From the NCBI GenBank assembly GCA_023459495.1, contig JAEWTL010000013.1:124001-188000 (forward strand): a stretch of 64,000 nucleotides of DNA, written 5' to 3'. Shown here piece by piece: positions 9,298-16,825 of the stretch. This stretch comes from Bacillota bacterium (lineage in GTDB: Bacteria > Bacillota > Clostridia > Christensenellales > SZUA-584). Position 1 is the stretch's first letter, and the number at the start of each line of letters is the position of its first letter. Under the pieces are notes generated by a model. That model was not told where the DNA came from. It saw nothing but the letters and a program-made list of their open reading frames with translations, and did not search any database. Both the position numbers and the translations under genes were made by a program.

Positions 9298-10407
9298 ATG
9301 AATATCGCGGTCATCGGTACTTCCGGAAAAGAAAACGAGCGCAGGGTGCCCATCCATCCACGTCACATCGCCATCATCCCCGAATCTGTACGCAAGTCGC
9401 TGTTCTTCGAGCAGGGCTATGGCCAGCCCTTCGGCATATCTGACGCGGAAATTGAGGCATCGACAGGCCATAAGCTGCTGACCCGCAAAGAACTGCTGCG
9501 CCTGCCCGCGATCATCATCACCAAGCCCGTGGCGGATGATTTTCGGCAGATGAGCGACGGTGCGATCGTTTGGGGCTGGGTACACAGCGTACAGCAGCGT
9601 GAGATCACGCAGCTTGGCATCGACAAGCGGCTGACGTTGATCGCGTGGGAGAACATGCACGCCGAAACGAGCCGGGGCCAAATGCATATCCTCTACAAGA
9701 ACAATGAAATGGCAGGCTACTGCGGTGTGCAGCATGCGCTGCAGCTGCGCGGCATCGACGGCAACTTCGGCCCCGCCCGCAAGGTGAGTATCCTGTCCAT
9801 GGGCTCGGTCAGTCGCGGCGCGATCTATGCGCTAAAGGGCCATGGCTTTTACGACATCACCGTGTACACACGCCGCCCGCTTTTTGTTGCGGCGAACAAG
9901 GTACCGGGCGTGCGGTACAGGCAGATCCTCTGGGACGGTAAGTCCGATTTCAAAGCCGTTAGCCTGCTCAAAGAAAATACGCTGCTGATCGATGAGCTTG
10001 CCCAATCGGACATCATCGTCAACGCCATGCTGCAGGACCCCAACAAGCCGGTGATCTTCATTCAGGACGAGGATATCGAGCGGTTCAAAAAGGAATGCCT
10101 GATTATCGACATCAGCTGCGACACCGGCATGGGATTCTCATTTGCGCACCCGACCGGCTTTGAAAGCCCTACCCGCCGTTTTGGGAACATCACCTACTAC
10201 GCGGTGGACCACACCCCCACCCTGCTCTGGGACAGCGCCTCGTGGGAGATCTCCAACGGTCTTCTGCCCCTTTTACCCGACTTCGCAAACCGGCGCCCCA
10301 ACGAGGTGCTGGACAAGGCCACGGACATGAAGGACGGCTGCGTCTTAAACCCGGATGTGCTGGAATACCAGTGCCGCGCCGCTGAATACCCCCATCCCGA
10401 AGTGTAA
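9298..10407 (+). CDS. AlaDH/PNT-family dehydrogenase, N5-(carboxyethyl)ornithine synthase-like
   Basis: The N-terminus (GTSGKENERRVPIHPRHIAI) is that of the alanine dehydrogenase/transhydrogenase N-terminal domain. The central part has a nucleotide-binding stretch (SILSMGSVSRGAIYALKGHG). The segment VWGWVHSVQQREIT and the one around IAWENMHA resemble, from memory, N5-(carboxyethyl)ornithine synthase, which joins ornithine and pyruvate reductively. At 369 residues it is longer than the lactococcal enzyme. It could instead be another opine-type or amino-acid dehydrogenase. The ATG at 9298 follows AAAGGAG. It is a single-gene unit facing the drug exporter gene. Confidence 0.65.
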   Translation: MNIAVIGTSGKENERRVPIHPRHIAIIPESVRKSLFFEQGYGQPFGISDAEIEASTGHKLLTRKELLRLPAIIITKPVADDFRQMSDGAIVWGWVHSVQQREITQLGIDKRLTLIAWENMHAETSRGQMHILYKNNEMAGYCGVQHALQLRGIDGNFGPARKVSILSMGSVSRGAIYALKGHGFYDITVYTRRPLFVAANKVPGVRYRQILWDGKSDFKAVSLLKENTLLIDELAQSDIIVNAMLQDPNKPVIFIQDEDIERFKKECLIIDISCDTGMGFSFAHPTGFESPTRRFGNITYYAVDHTPTLLWDSASWEISNGLLPLLPDFANRRPNEVLDKATDMKDGCVLNPDVLEYQCRAAEYPHPEV

Positions 10408-10473
10408 TAAAAGAACTCCACCCACACTCGGCAGAGTTCAACATATCAAAACGAATCGATTCCGGTAAATGCC

Positions 10474-10494
10474 TGCGAGCGCGGCGCCCTCGCA
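10474..10494. repeat. Relic of the GAGGGC-type palindrome
   Basis: TGCGAGCGCGGCGCCCTCGC resembles the last module of the modular repeats seen near 2.25 kb and 63.6 kb, with a few mismatches. Confidence 0.4.
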
Positions 10495-10508
10495 TATAGC
10501 GCGGTGAT

Positions 10509-11957
10509 TTATACTCTCGCCGCTTCAGCCTTTTCGCGTTCAGCCTCGCGGCCCGGCTGCACGCGCCCTCTGACGAGCGACACGACCGTAGCGATCAGCG
10601 CGACGCCCACCGCGACCCGGAATGTCACGGCGAGCGCATCCGCAAACGCCGCGGAACTCAACGCGTCACCCGCGAGCCCCTGCGCCGTGCGCACGTTCAG
10701 CGCAGCCTCCTGCGAAGCCGAGAACAGCGCAGCGGACAGCGCGATGCCTACCGCCATGCCGATATTGCGCATCGTTGCCAGCGTCCCGGACGCAGTGCCG
10801 CGATTCTCCGCCGGCACGCTGCCCATGATGGCGCTGTTGTTGGGCGTCTGGAACAAGCCGAAGCCAAAGCCCGTCACCGCAAGCGACGCGATCACATAGC
10901 CAAGCGGCGTATCGGCGGCAATGAAGCTCATCATAAAAAGCCCGGCGCCCATAATGACGGCCCCGGAAGAGCTGATATAGCGGCTGTCCAGCCGATCGGA
11001 CAAAGCGCCGCTGATGGGTGCGACACACATCGTGGCAATCGGCAGCGGCATGTAGATGAGGCCGCTCATCAGCGCGGAATACCCGCGCAGGCTTTGCAGG
11101 TAGAACGGCGCGAGAAACACCATCATAAACTCAGCCATATAGATAAACATCGCGGCCACGCTGCTGGCGGTAAATACCCGCCTGCGAAACAGCCGCACAT
11201 CCAGCATGGGTGACTTGCGCCGCGACTCAAACCACACGAAGAATACGCCCACGGCAAGGCCACCGCCGATTATTCCGAAAAGCAGCCCGTTCGACAGGTC
11301 GTAATCGCCCGAAAGGCTGAGCGGCATCAGGATCATCAGCAGCGCAAGAAGCACCAAGGCGCTGCCCGCAACATCAAAGTGCTCCCGGCTGCGCGGTTCA
11401 TCCCGCGGAATGTTGCGCTGCACGAGAAAGATGCCCAGCGCGCCCACCGGCAGGTTGATGTAGAATATGCTCTGCCAGCCCAGCAGCGTCGTCAGCGTGC
11501 CGCCGATTACCGGGCCCGCGCTGAGGCCTAAGGCTACCGCCACCGCTGTGGTGCTGAGCGCCTTGCCGCGCCGTTCGGGCGGCACCGCGTTGGTGATGAT
11601 CGCCGGGCCGGTGGCAAACAACATGCCCGCGCCCAGTGCCTGCACACACCGCGCAGCAATCAGCATGCCAAGGCCGGTGGAAAGCCCGCACAACAGTGAA
11701 CCAACCACAAACAGTACAAATCCCGTCTGATACACGCGCTTTTGACCGTACATGTCGGCGATACGCCCGTAGGTCAGCAGCAGGCTGCTTACCACCAGCA
11801 GGTACGCCGTTACGATCCATTCCACCTCGGAAAGCGTCACATGAAAGTCGTCCCGGATCATTGGCATGGCGAGATTCACCACTCCCGAGTCCAGCGCCGA
11901 CATGAATGTCCCAATCCCCACGGCGAGCACGATGCCCGTCGCTTTTCTGCTGCCCAT
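10509..11957 (-). CDS. MFS drug:proton antiporter, DHA2 family (14 TM)
   Basis: The 482-residue membrane protein has the DHA2 hallmarks: the motif LDSGVVNLAMPMI in TM1, GRIADMYGQKRV in the loop after TM2 and an antiporter motif around ALGLSAGPVIGGTLT in TM5. Hydrophobic segments fit 14 TM helices. Such proteins export drugs, dyes or metabolites using the proton gradient. The ATG at 11957 follows AAGGGG; a longer frame exists but lacks conservation. No regulator is adjacent, so the substrate is unknown. Confidence 0.88.
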   Translation of the reverse strand: MGSRKATGIVLAVGIGTFMSALDSGVVNLAMPMIRDDFHVTLSEVEWIVTAYLLVVSSLLLTYGRIADMYGQKRVYQTGFVLFVVGSLLCGLSTGLGMLIAARCVQALGAGMLFATGPAIITNAVPPERRGKALSTTAVAVALGLSAGPVIGGTLTTLLGWQSIFYINLPVGALGIFLVQRNIPRDEPRSREHFDVAGSALVLLALLMILMPLSLSGDYDLSNGLLFGIIGGGLAVGVFFVWFESRRKSPMLDVRLFRRRVFTASSVAAMFIYMAEFMMVFLAPFYLQSLRGYSALMSGLIYMPLPIATMCVAPISGALSDRLDSRYISSSGAVIMGAGLFMMSFIAADTPLGYVIASLAVTGFGFGLFQTPNNSAIMGSVPAENRGTASGTLATMRNIGMAVGIALSAALFSASQEAALNVRTAQGLAGDALSSAAFADALAVTFRVAVGVALIATVVSLVRGRVQPGREAEREKAEAARV

Positions 11958-12051
11958 ACTTACCCCTTGTCCCTTTTGTTTGCTACACCTTAATGCAACC
12001 ATCCTGCTTTGTCAAGGCGCTGCGCTGCTGTCCAATCGGCCCAAATAAAAA

Positions 12052-12072
12052 ACGGCTCCGCGCAGGAGCCGT
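12052..12072 (-). terminator. Terminator of the haem gene pair
   Basis: An 8-bp stem (ACGGCTCC with GGAGCCGT) with a 5-nt loop is followed on the minus strand by TTTTTTATTT, right after the stop codon at 12084. Confidence 0.8.
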
Positions 12073-12083
12073 CCTTGCCGCCG

Positions 12084-12479
12084 TCAGATTCCGAACAGTT
12101 GCCATACAGCCGAGGGAAAGATCAGGTGGATCAGCACAAAGAGCACTAACAACAGCGCCAGCGTACGGTGCGCAATGAGCAGCGGCTTCTTTTTCAGGAA
12201 GTAGAACGACCCGCCCAGCGCCGCCGTCACGATCAGCATGACAGCCGCAATGGAGCCGGTGTGCAGCCGCAGCGCACCCAGTGCCAGAAAGCCGTGGACG
12301 ATCACCGATACAACGAGCGCAATTCCCAGAGGCTTATGCACCGCGCGCAGCGTTTTGGCAGCACGGGCCAGCGCTTTGCTTTTGTTTTTAAACGCGTACT
12401 TGTTGATGAGCCGCAGCCAGTAGGGCGAGGTCATCACCACAAGCGCGGCGAAATTGATCCAGCCAAGAATAACGTACAT
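12084..12479 (-). CDS. Small cytochrome b-like membrane protein (probable di-haem)
   Basis: The 131-residue protein has four hydrophobic helices. Two histidine pairs stand exactly 14 residues apart, His48/His62 and His104/His118, each pair within one helix. That is the arrangement used in cytochrome b to hold two stacked b haems between two helices. The gene follows the cytochrome b5-like lipoprotein gene by 10 bp, so the two are surely co-transcribed and probably form an electron-transfer pair across the membrane. No named family was recalled with certainty, and the haem assignment is inference from the His spacing. The ATG at 12479 has a GAGGG-type site within the end of the upstream gene. 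Confidence 0.7.
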   Translation of the reverse strand: MYVILGWINFAALVVMTSPYWLRLINKYAFKNKSKALARAAKTLRAVHKPLGIALVVSVIVHGFLALGALRLHTGSIAAVMLIVTAALGGSFYFLKKKPLLIAHRTLALLLVLFVLIHLIFPSAVWQLFGI

Positions 12480-12489
12480 ACCTGTGCCC

Positions 12490-12843
12490 TCAACCGTCGA
12501 CCAGCTTGCCCACCACCGGCAGCCCTTTGAGCTTGGACACACCGTGCGGCGAGATGGTCTTGATCTCCTCCGTGAGATCGTGACCTGCCGTGAAGCCGTT
12601 GTGCTCGCCGTTCTTCCACTGCGGCACATCCGATACGTCGTAGATTACGCCGTCTATAGCGATGTATGCTGGCTGACCGTCCTTGCCGTCATATTCCGCC
12701 AGTTCGGTTACAGTCAGTTCCAGCAGCATATCGCTGGAATCGTCCGCCGAGGGTGCGCCATTGCTGCATGCAGCTAATACGATCAGCATGACCAGAATCG
12801 TCGATATACGAAGGATACCCAGGATTGCGCTTATGCGTTTCAT
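12490..12843 (-). CDS. Cytochrome b5-like haem/steroid-binding lipoprotein
   Basis: The 117-residue product has a lipoprotein signal ending LAAC (Cys26), so the domain should sit outside the membrane. Residues from about 42 to the C-terminus match the cytochrome b5-like fold: LTVTELAEYDGKDGQPAYIA, GVIYDVSDVPQWKNGEH and GHDLTEEI then SPHG. His81 and His100 are the likely haem ligands, by analogy with the two axial histidines of cytochrome b5. The ATG at 12843 follows GGAGGA. The next gene encodes a membrane protein with paired histidines. Confidence 0.85.
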   Translation of the reverse strand: MKRISAILGILRISTILVMLIVLAACSNGAPSADDSSDMLLELTVTELAEYDGKDGQPAYIAIDGVIYDVSDVPQWKNGEHNGFTAGHDLTEEIKTISPHGVSKLKGLPVVGKLVDG

Positions 12844-12966
12844 CTGTCCGTCCTCCACATTTAAAATTTGGTTTATTATTCCATATAGTATCAATGATAT
12901 TGTACAGGATGGCATCCCCTTTTGTCAAACACAAGCCAGCCAGACAATAAGAATCCCCACGCAAAA

Positions 12967-12989
12967 AGCGGCCCCTCTCAGAAACCGCT
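12967..12989 (-). terminator. Terminator of the padR-HAAS unit
   Basis: On the minus strand a 9-bp stem with three G-U pairs and a 5-nt loop is followed by TTTTTG. Confidence 0.65.
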
Positions 12990-13040
12990 CTGTCTTATTT
13001 CGCCTTGTGGGCAGCTGTCTGCAGCCGCGCTTTACCCCGC

Positions 13041-14024
13041 TTATCGGTTCGCGCTGCGCGTGAACCCGGTGATGGTTTCCACGACGAAGCCGAACGCTGC
13101 GAGGCCCGCGATGACCTTCGGGAATATGTGCCACATATCAGCCAGCACCCCGTTCGCGCCCCATGCCGCAGTGAGCGATGTCACGAAATCCGGGTTCCAG
13201 ATGGGGCCACTGTACACCACGATGAACAGCACCAGCGCCACCGCGTTAATGATTGCGGTTGCAATGGCAAGGCGCAGCGTGTAGCGCCCTTCCACCAGCC
13301 GCAGCAGCTCCTTGACGATGCCCAGACCCGCAACCATTACTACGAGCGGCAGCAGGCCGCCACGCAGCGCCTCGAGGTTGAATACCGGTATCCAGACGCC
13401 CTTGGCATACACCGAAAACAGTTCCGGTGCGGAGACGATCAGCGCGATCCACAGCATGGCGAATGCGATCCCTACGATCGGTTCGCTCCGTTTCATAACA
13501 GCGCCGTGGGTCTCCGGCACGGGCGGCAGGTCTGTCGGGTTCCACTTATCACCCGCGGACATCTTGCCCTTTGCCACGCGCTCGATCACTGCGAATATCG
13601 CTGTGACCCACGCGAATGCCTGCACCACGCCCATGAAGATTGTTGCGAAAAACATGCCGATGGCCTCAAAAATGTGTTGGGGCGGCGAGACGATGTTGCC
13701 AATGACCTGCGCCAAAGCCATGCCGAACGCTGTAGCTCCCACGGCGATTTTTACCACCATCTCATACAGAGCATAATACTCGGGTCCGATCAGATAGCGG
13801 CCGGTCCCGCGATACTTCGCCGCAAGCTCGAACGGAGATCCCAACTCCTTGAGCACCGCCACGACGTCCTCCTTCGTGGGGTTATCGCTGCGCTCCGAGA
13901 GCATGTCATCGATCAGCACGCGCAGCTCCTTTTCAATGTCGTCCCGCTGCCCCTGTGGCAGCCGTCTCACCACTTGATAGACGTAACGGTCAATCAGTTC
14001 GCCTACCGCTCCTTCATTTTTCAT
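13041..14024 (-). CDS. HAAS/DUF1700-type membrane protein
   Basis: The 327-residue protein begins with a helical domain (IDRYVYQVVRRLPQGQRDDI, then EKELRVLIDDML) of the HAAS type. This domain is usually found next to PadR regulators, and the start of this gene overlaps the preceding padR gene by 11 bp. The rest holds about seven TM helices. The ATG at 14024 has AAGGAGAGG just upstream; a TTG at 14039 is less likely. Such proteins are probably sensed or controlled with their PadR partner, but the function is unknown. Confidence 0.75.
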   Translation of the reverse strand: MKNEGAVGELIDRYVYQVVRRLPQGQRDDIEKELRVLIDDMLSERSDNPTKEDVVAVLKELGSPFELAAKYRGTGRYLIGPEYYALYEMVVKIAVGATAFGMALAQVIGNIVSPPQHIFEAIGMFFATIFMGVVQAFAWVTAIFAVIERVAKGKMSAGDKWNPTDLPPVPETHGAVMKRSEPIVGIAFAMLWIALIVSAPELFSVYAKGVWIPVFNLEALRGGLLPLVVMVAGLGIVKELLRLVEGRYTLRLAIATAIINAVALVLFIVVYSGPIWNPDFVTSLTAAWGANGVLADMWHIFPKVIAGLAAFGFVVETITGFTRSANR

Positions 14025-14364
14025 AAACCTCTCCTTCAATCAGGGCATCCATCGCCCGTTTCATATCCTTCCATTCGGTGCACAGCCGTTCGTATATCTT
14101 CGCGCCCTGCGCGCTTTGCACGTAGTACTTGCGCGGTTTTGCTCCGGAGGTCTCCCACTCGCTTTGCAGCAGCCCCTGCTTTTCCAGCCGCCGCATCAAC
14201 GGGTACAGCGTGCCCGGCTCGATGCGCATCCCTTTGCTGTCCAATGCTTCGGTCAGCGCGTAGCCGTAGCGCGGCTGCTTCAGCAGTGCCAGCACGCTCA
14301 AAACCACCGACCCGCGCCGCAGTTCCTGCTGTAATCCTGCAAATACGCTTTCCATGTCGTCCAT
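14014..14364 (-). CDS. PadR family transcriptional regulator
   Basis: The 116-residue winged-helix repressor shows the PadR pattern: LSVLALLKQPRYGYALTEAL, then IEPGTLYPLMRRLEKQGLL and a wing with GAKPRKYYV. It lacks a long C-terminal domain (PadR-s1 type). It precedes the HAAS membrane gene with an overlap, the usual arrangement in which PadR controls its own operon. The ATG at 14364 follows GAGGTGAG. A near-consensus promoter lies directly upstream. Confidence 0.9.
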   Translation of the reverse strand: MDDMESVFAGLQQELRRGSVVLSVLALLKQPRYGYALTEALDSKGMRIEPGTLYPLMRRLEKQGLLQSEWETSGAKPRKYYVQSAQGAKIYERLCTEWKDMKRAMDALIEGEVYEK

Positions 14365-14381
14365 TGTCTCACCTCAGGCAC

Positions 14382-14411
14382 ATTATACTGTACGTCACAC
14401 ACTATTGTCAA
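14382..14411 (-). promoter_or_regulatory. Promoter of the padR-HAAS operon
   Basis: On the minus strand TTGACA (14406-14411), 18 bp and TATAAT (14382-14387), both perfect. The TATTATAATATAAA-type tract upstream is AT-rich and could hold the PadR site. Confidence 0.8.
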
Positions 14412-14470
14412 TATTATAATATAAACTATTCTCCATTATTTTCGCCGCGATAATATTCTGCGAAATAAAA

Positions 14471-14495
14471 AGCAGCCCCTTATACAGAAGCCGCT
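14471..14495 (-). terminator. Terminator of the padR-MBL operon
   Basis: A 9-bp stem with G-U pairs, followed on the minus strand by TTTTTATTT, lies 20 bp after the stop of the metallo-hydrolase gene. Confidence 0.65.
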
Positions 14496-14514
14496 CTCTC
14501 TTTGGTTTGTGCCG

Positions 14515-15132
14515 TCAGAACCCTGACTCCGCGCGCCGCACAGGCTTACCGTGCGCCGGGCATACCCAGACAAACGGCAGTGCCTTTACCCGCTCCGCGG
14601 ATTCTCCCAGCTTTGCGTCGTCCAGGTTCCACAGGGCAGGATATGGGATCAGCCTGCCTTTTTTGTTCTTCAGCAAGTCCCCGGCGAACAGTACCCCGTC
14701 ATACAGAAAGCAGACATGGCCCGGCGTATGGCCCGGCGCCGGTATCACCGTGATGCCGCATATCTCGCCGCCTTCGGGCAAGGGCTTCAGTGCATTCGGC
14801 GCTTTCACATGCGACAGCCTGCCGATATACTTCTTGAAGCTGTGCCGTTCCTTTTCGCCGGTGATGTACGGGATATCTGCCGCAGGCGCGTGTACCATTG
14901 CGCCGGTCCGTTCCTGAAGCCGGAGCGCGTTGCCGACATGGTCAACGTCGTGATGCGTGATCAGTATGTGGCGGATATCCTCCGGCTTGCACAACGCCTC
15001 CAGCTCGCGCAGAATGCCCTTTCCCGAAAACCCCATACCGGTGTCGATGAGCACCGGCTCCGGCGTCAGCACCAGATATACGTGGCTGGAGAACGAGCTG
15101 TCCAGCATGAACACCTTATCCGTGACCTTCAT
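14515..15132 (-). CDS. MBL-fold metallo-hydrolase
   Basis: The 205-residue protein has all metal-binding motifs of the metallo-beta-lactamase fold: THHDVDHVGN (about 59-68), PGHTPGH, LFAGDLL and CPAHGKP. These bind two metal ions for hydrolysis of a (thio)ester or related bond. The substrate cannot be told; glyoxalase II-like or lactonase-like roles are possible. It lies 42 bp after a PadR gene and ends at a terminator, so it is probably the target of that PadR. The ATG at 15132 has GAGG at 7 bp. Confidence 0.88.
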   Translation of the reverse strand: MKVTDKVFMLDSSFSSHVYLVLTPEPVLIDTGMGFSGKGILRELEALCKPEDIRHILITHHDVDHVGNALRLQERTGAMVHAPAADIPYITGEKERHSFKKYIGRLSHVKAPNALKPLPEGGEICGITVIPAPGHTPGHVCFLYDGVLFAGDLLKNKKGRLIPYPALWNLDDAKLGESAERVKALPFVWVCPAHGKPVRRAESGF

Positions 15133-15174
15133 AACACAGCCTCGCTTCCGGATATGCTACCCGCATTACACATT

Positions 15175-15729
15175 TTAATTGCCGTTTCCTTTCAAAAGTT
15201 CAATACATTCCACCGACCATGCGATGGTAGTTTCCAGATTCATCACCGCGCGCCGCAGAATCATCCGCCAGTACCGCCCCTCGCCTGCCTGTGGCAGCTT
15301 CTCCATGTACGCGTCGACCATCTCCGAGAATCGGCTGATCTCGTCCAGCTGCTGCCGCTTTTGTGCCGCAAGGCGCTCAAACTGCGCAATCAGCGCACTG
15401 TCGTCCAGATTCGCGCCGAAGAACAGGCGCAGCGAAAACTCATCCCGCTTCTCGCGGGAGAACTCCTCCGGGAAGCTTGTGATCCATTGGGTGAATGCGC
15501 TGCGCCCCTGCGGCGTAATGCTGTACACCCGCTTGTCCGGCCTGTCGGCCTGCGGCAGCGTGACGGATGAAAGAAGCCCCTTGGCTTCCAGACCATTGAG
15601 CTCCCGGTAGATCTGGCTCATGCTGGCGTACCAGAAATTGCTGATGGAATCGTCAAACATCTTCTTCAGGTCGTAACCCGTCATGTCTCCCTGTGCCAGC
15701 AGCCCCAGCAGAGCGTATTGCAGCGACAT
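15175..15729 (-). CDS. PadR family regulator with C-terminal helical domain
   Basis: The 184-residue repressor starts MSLQYALLGLLAQGDMTGYD, followed by a segment ending SMSQIYRELNGLEAKGLL. After about residue 85 it has the helical dimerisation domain of PadR/AphA-type proteins (Vir_act_alpha_C), with the WRMILRRA segment. PadR proteins of this type sense phenolic or other small molecules. It is followed by the metallo-hydrolase gene, its likely target. The ATG at 15729 follows GAGGT. Confidence 0.88.
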   Translation of the reverse strand: MSLQYALLGLLAQGDMTGYDLKKMFDDSISNFWYASMSQIYRELNGLEAKGLLSSVTLPQADRPDKRVYSITPQGRSAFTQWITSFPEEFSREKRDEFSLRLFFGANLDDSALIAQFERLAAQKRQQLDEISRFSEMVDAYMEKLPQAGEGRYWRMILRRAVMNLETTIAWSVECIELLKGNGN

Positions 15730-15759
15730 ATTTTACCTCATTTATATTCTATGTGTTGA

Positions 15760-15788
15760 ATATTATTATACAAGTGGAATATTGTCAA
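15760..15788 (-). promoter_or_regulatory. Promoter of the padR-MBL operon
   Basis: On the minus strand TTGACA (15783-15788), 17 bp and TAATAT (15760-15765), about 30 bp before the start codon. Confidence 0.6.
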
Positions 15789-15895
15789 GCAGGCCCGGAA
15801 AAATATTCAGATGTTCAGCGCGGCCCGGCCCGTTATAGACATACAAGCAGGGCAAGTGTTATAGTGAGAAAAAGTTTGATACAGCAGGTGGTCAC

Positions 15896-16717
15896 ATGCT
15901 TCAGGATATTCAGCCATGGCATTTCGATAACGCTTTCCGGCAGGCGTCGCCGGACGAGAACAGCCTGACCGTTTTCATTAAAGACAACGCGGTGCTGGTG
16001 AAGGAAACGGAGGAGGGCATCGCCTTCCCCCGCTACGGCGAGCTTGCGCCGCCGAATGCGCAATACACCTATTTGTTCTCTCTCGACGATACGGCTTTCT
16101 TCCTCTCCCCGGCTGCCGAGCCGCAGGGGGATTATGATTACCACAACATGATGGAATTTCGCGGCAAGCGCCCGAAGCACTTGGCCTACGCGGCAGCCGT
16201 AGCCTGCCATCTGCACAATTGGTATTCCCGCAACCGCTTCTGCGGCCGGTGCGGAGCGGAGATGGTACACGACCAAAAAGAGCGCATGATGCGATGCGAA
16301 AACTGCGGCAATATGGTTTATCCCAGGATATCGCCCGCGGTCATTGTGGGCGTAACGGACGGCGAGAGGCTGCTGATGACCAAGTATTCGGGCCGGATAT
16401 ACAAGCGGTACGCACTGATCGCCGGTTTCGCGGAGATCGGCGAGACCATTGAGGAAACCGTGCACCGCGAGGTCATGGAAGAGGCCGGCCTGAAGGTGAA
16501 GAACATCCGCTACTACAAGAGCCAACCGTGGCCGTTCTCAGATTCGCTGTTGATGGGCTTCTACTGTGACCTCGACGGCAGTGATACGATCACGCTGGAC
16601 ACAAACGAACTGGAATGCGCGGAGTGGATTGACCGGAAGGACATCGACGTGGAAGCGGACGGAATCAGCCTGACGAACGAGATGATCGTGGCGTTTAAGG
16701 ATGCGCTGACGGTTTAA
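15896..16717 (+). CDS. nudC: NADH pyrophosphatase (Nudix family)
   Basis: The 273-residue enzyme cleaves NAD(H) to NMN(H) and AMP, and related enzymes remove NAD caps from RNA. It has a four-Cys zinc ribbon (Cys116, 119, 134, 137) and a complete Nudix box at about 177-199 (GX5EX7REVXEEXGL). The NudC-specific SQPWPF motif follows at about 209-214. The ATG at 15896 follows AGGTGG. A decayed copy of its last third lies at 22911-23135. No operon partner. Confidence 0.95.
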   Translation: MLQDIQPWHFDNAFRQASPDENSLTVFIKDNAVLVKETEEGIAFPRYGELAPPNAQYTYLFSLDDTAFFLSPAAEPQGDYDYHNMMEFRGKRPKHLAYAAAVACHLHNWYSRNRFCGRCGAEMVHDQKERMMRCENCGNMVYPRISPAVIVGVTDGERLLMTKYSGRIYKRYALIAGFAEIGETIEETVHREVMEEAGLKVKNIRYYKSQPWPFSDSLLMGFYCDLDGSDTITLDTNELECAEWIDRKDIDVEADGISLTNEMIVAFKDALTV

Positions 16718-16825
16718 AAAAGCCACCATCCCAATAATGGGCAGGCGGCCTCATCATATATGGAGATTATTCACTAGTACACCACAGATACACACAACCC
16801 CGCGCAGGGCATCTACGGCAGTCTC

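Noticed and set aside
13005..14453. Open frame of about 480 codons opposite the HAAS and padR genes
   Set aside because: No motif and His/Arg-rich composition; the minus-strand genes have promoters, ribosome sites and terminators.
16718..16825. Terminator after nudC
   Set aside because: A GCC-rich stem near 16725-16750 is weak and lacks a following T-run.
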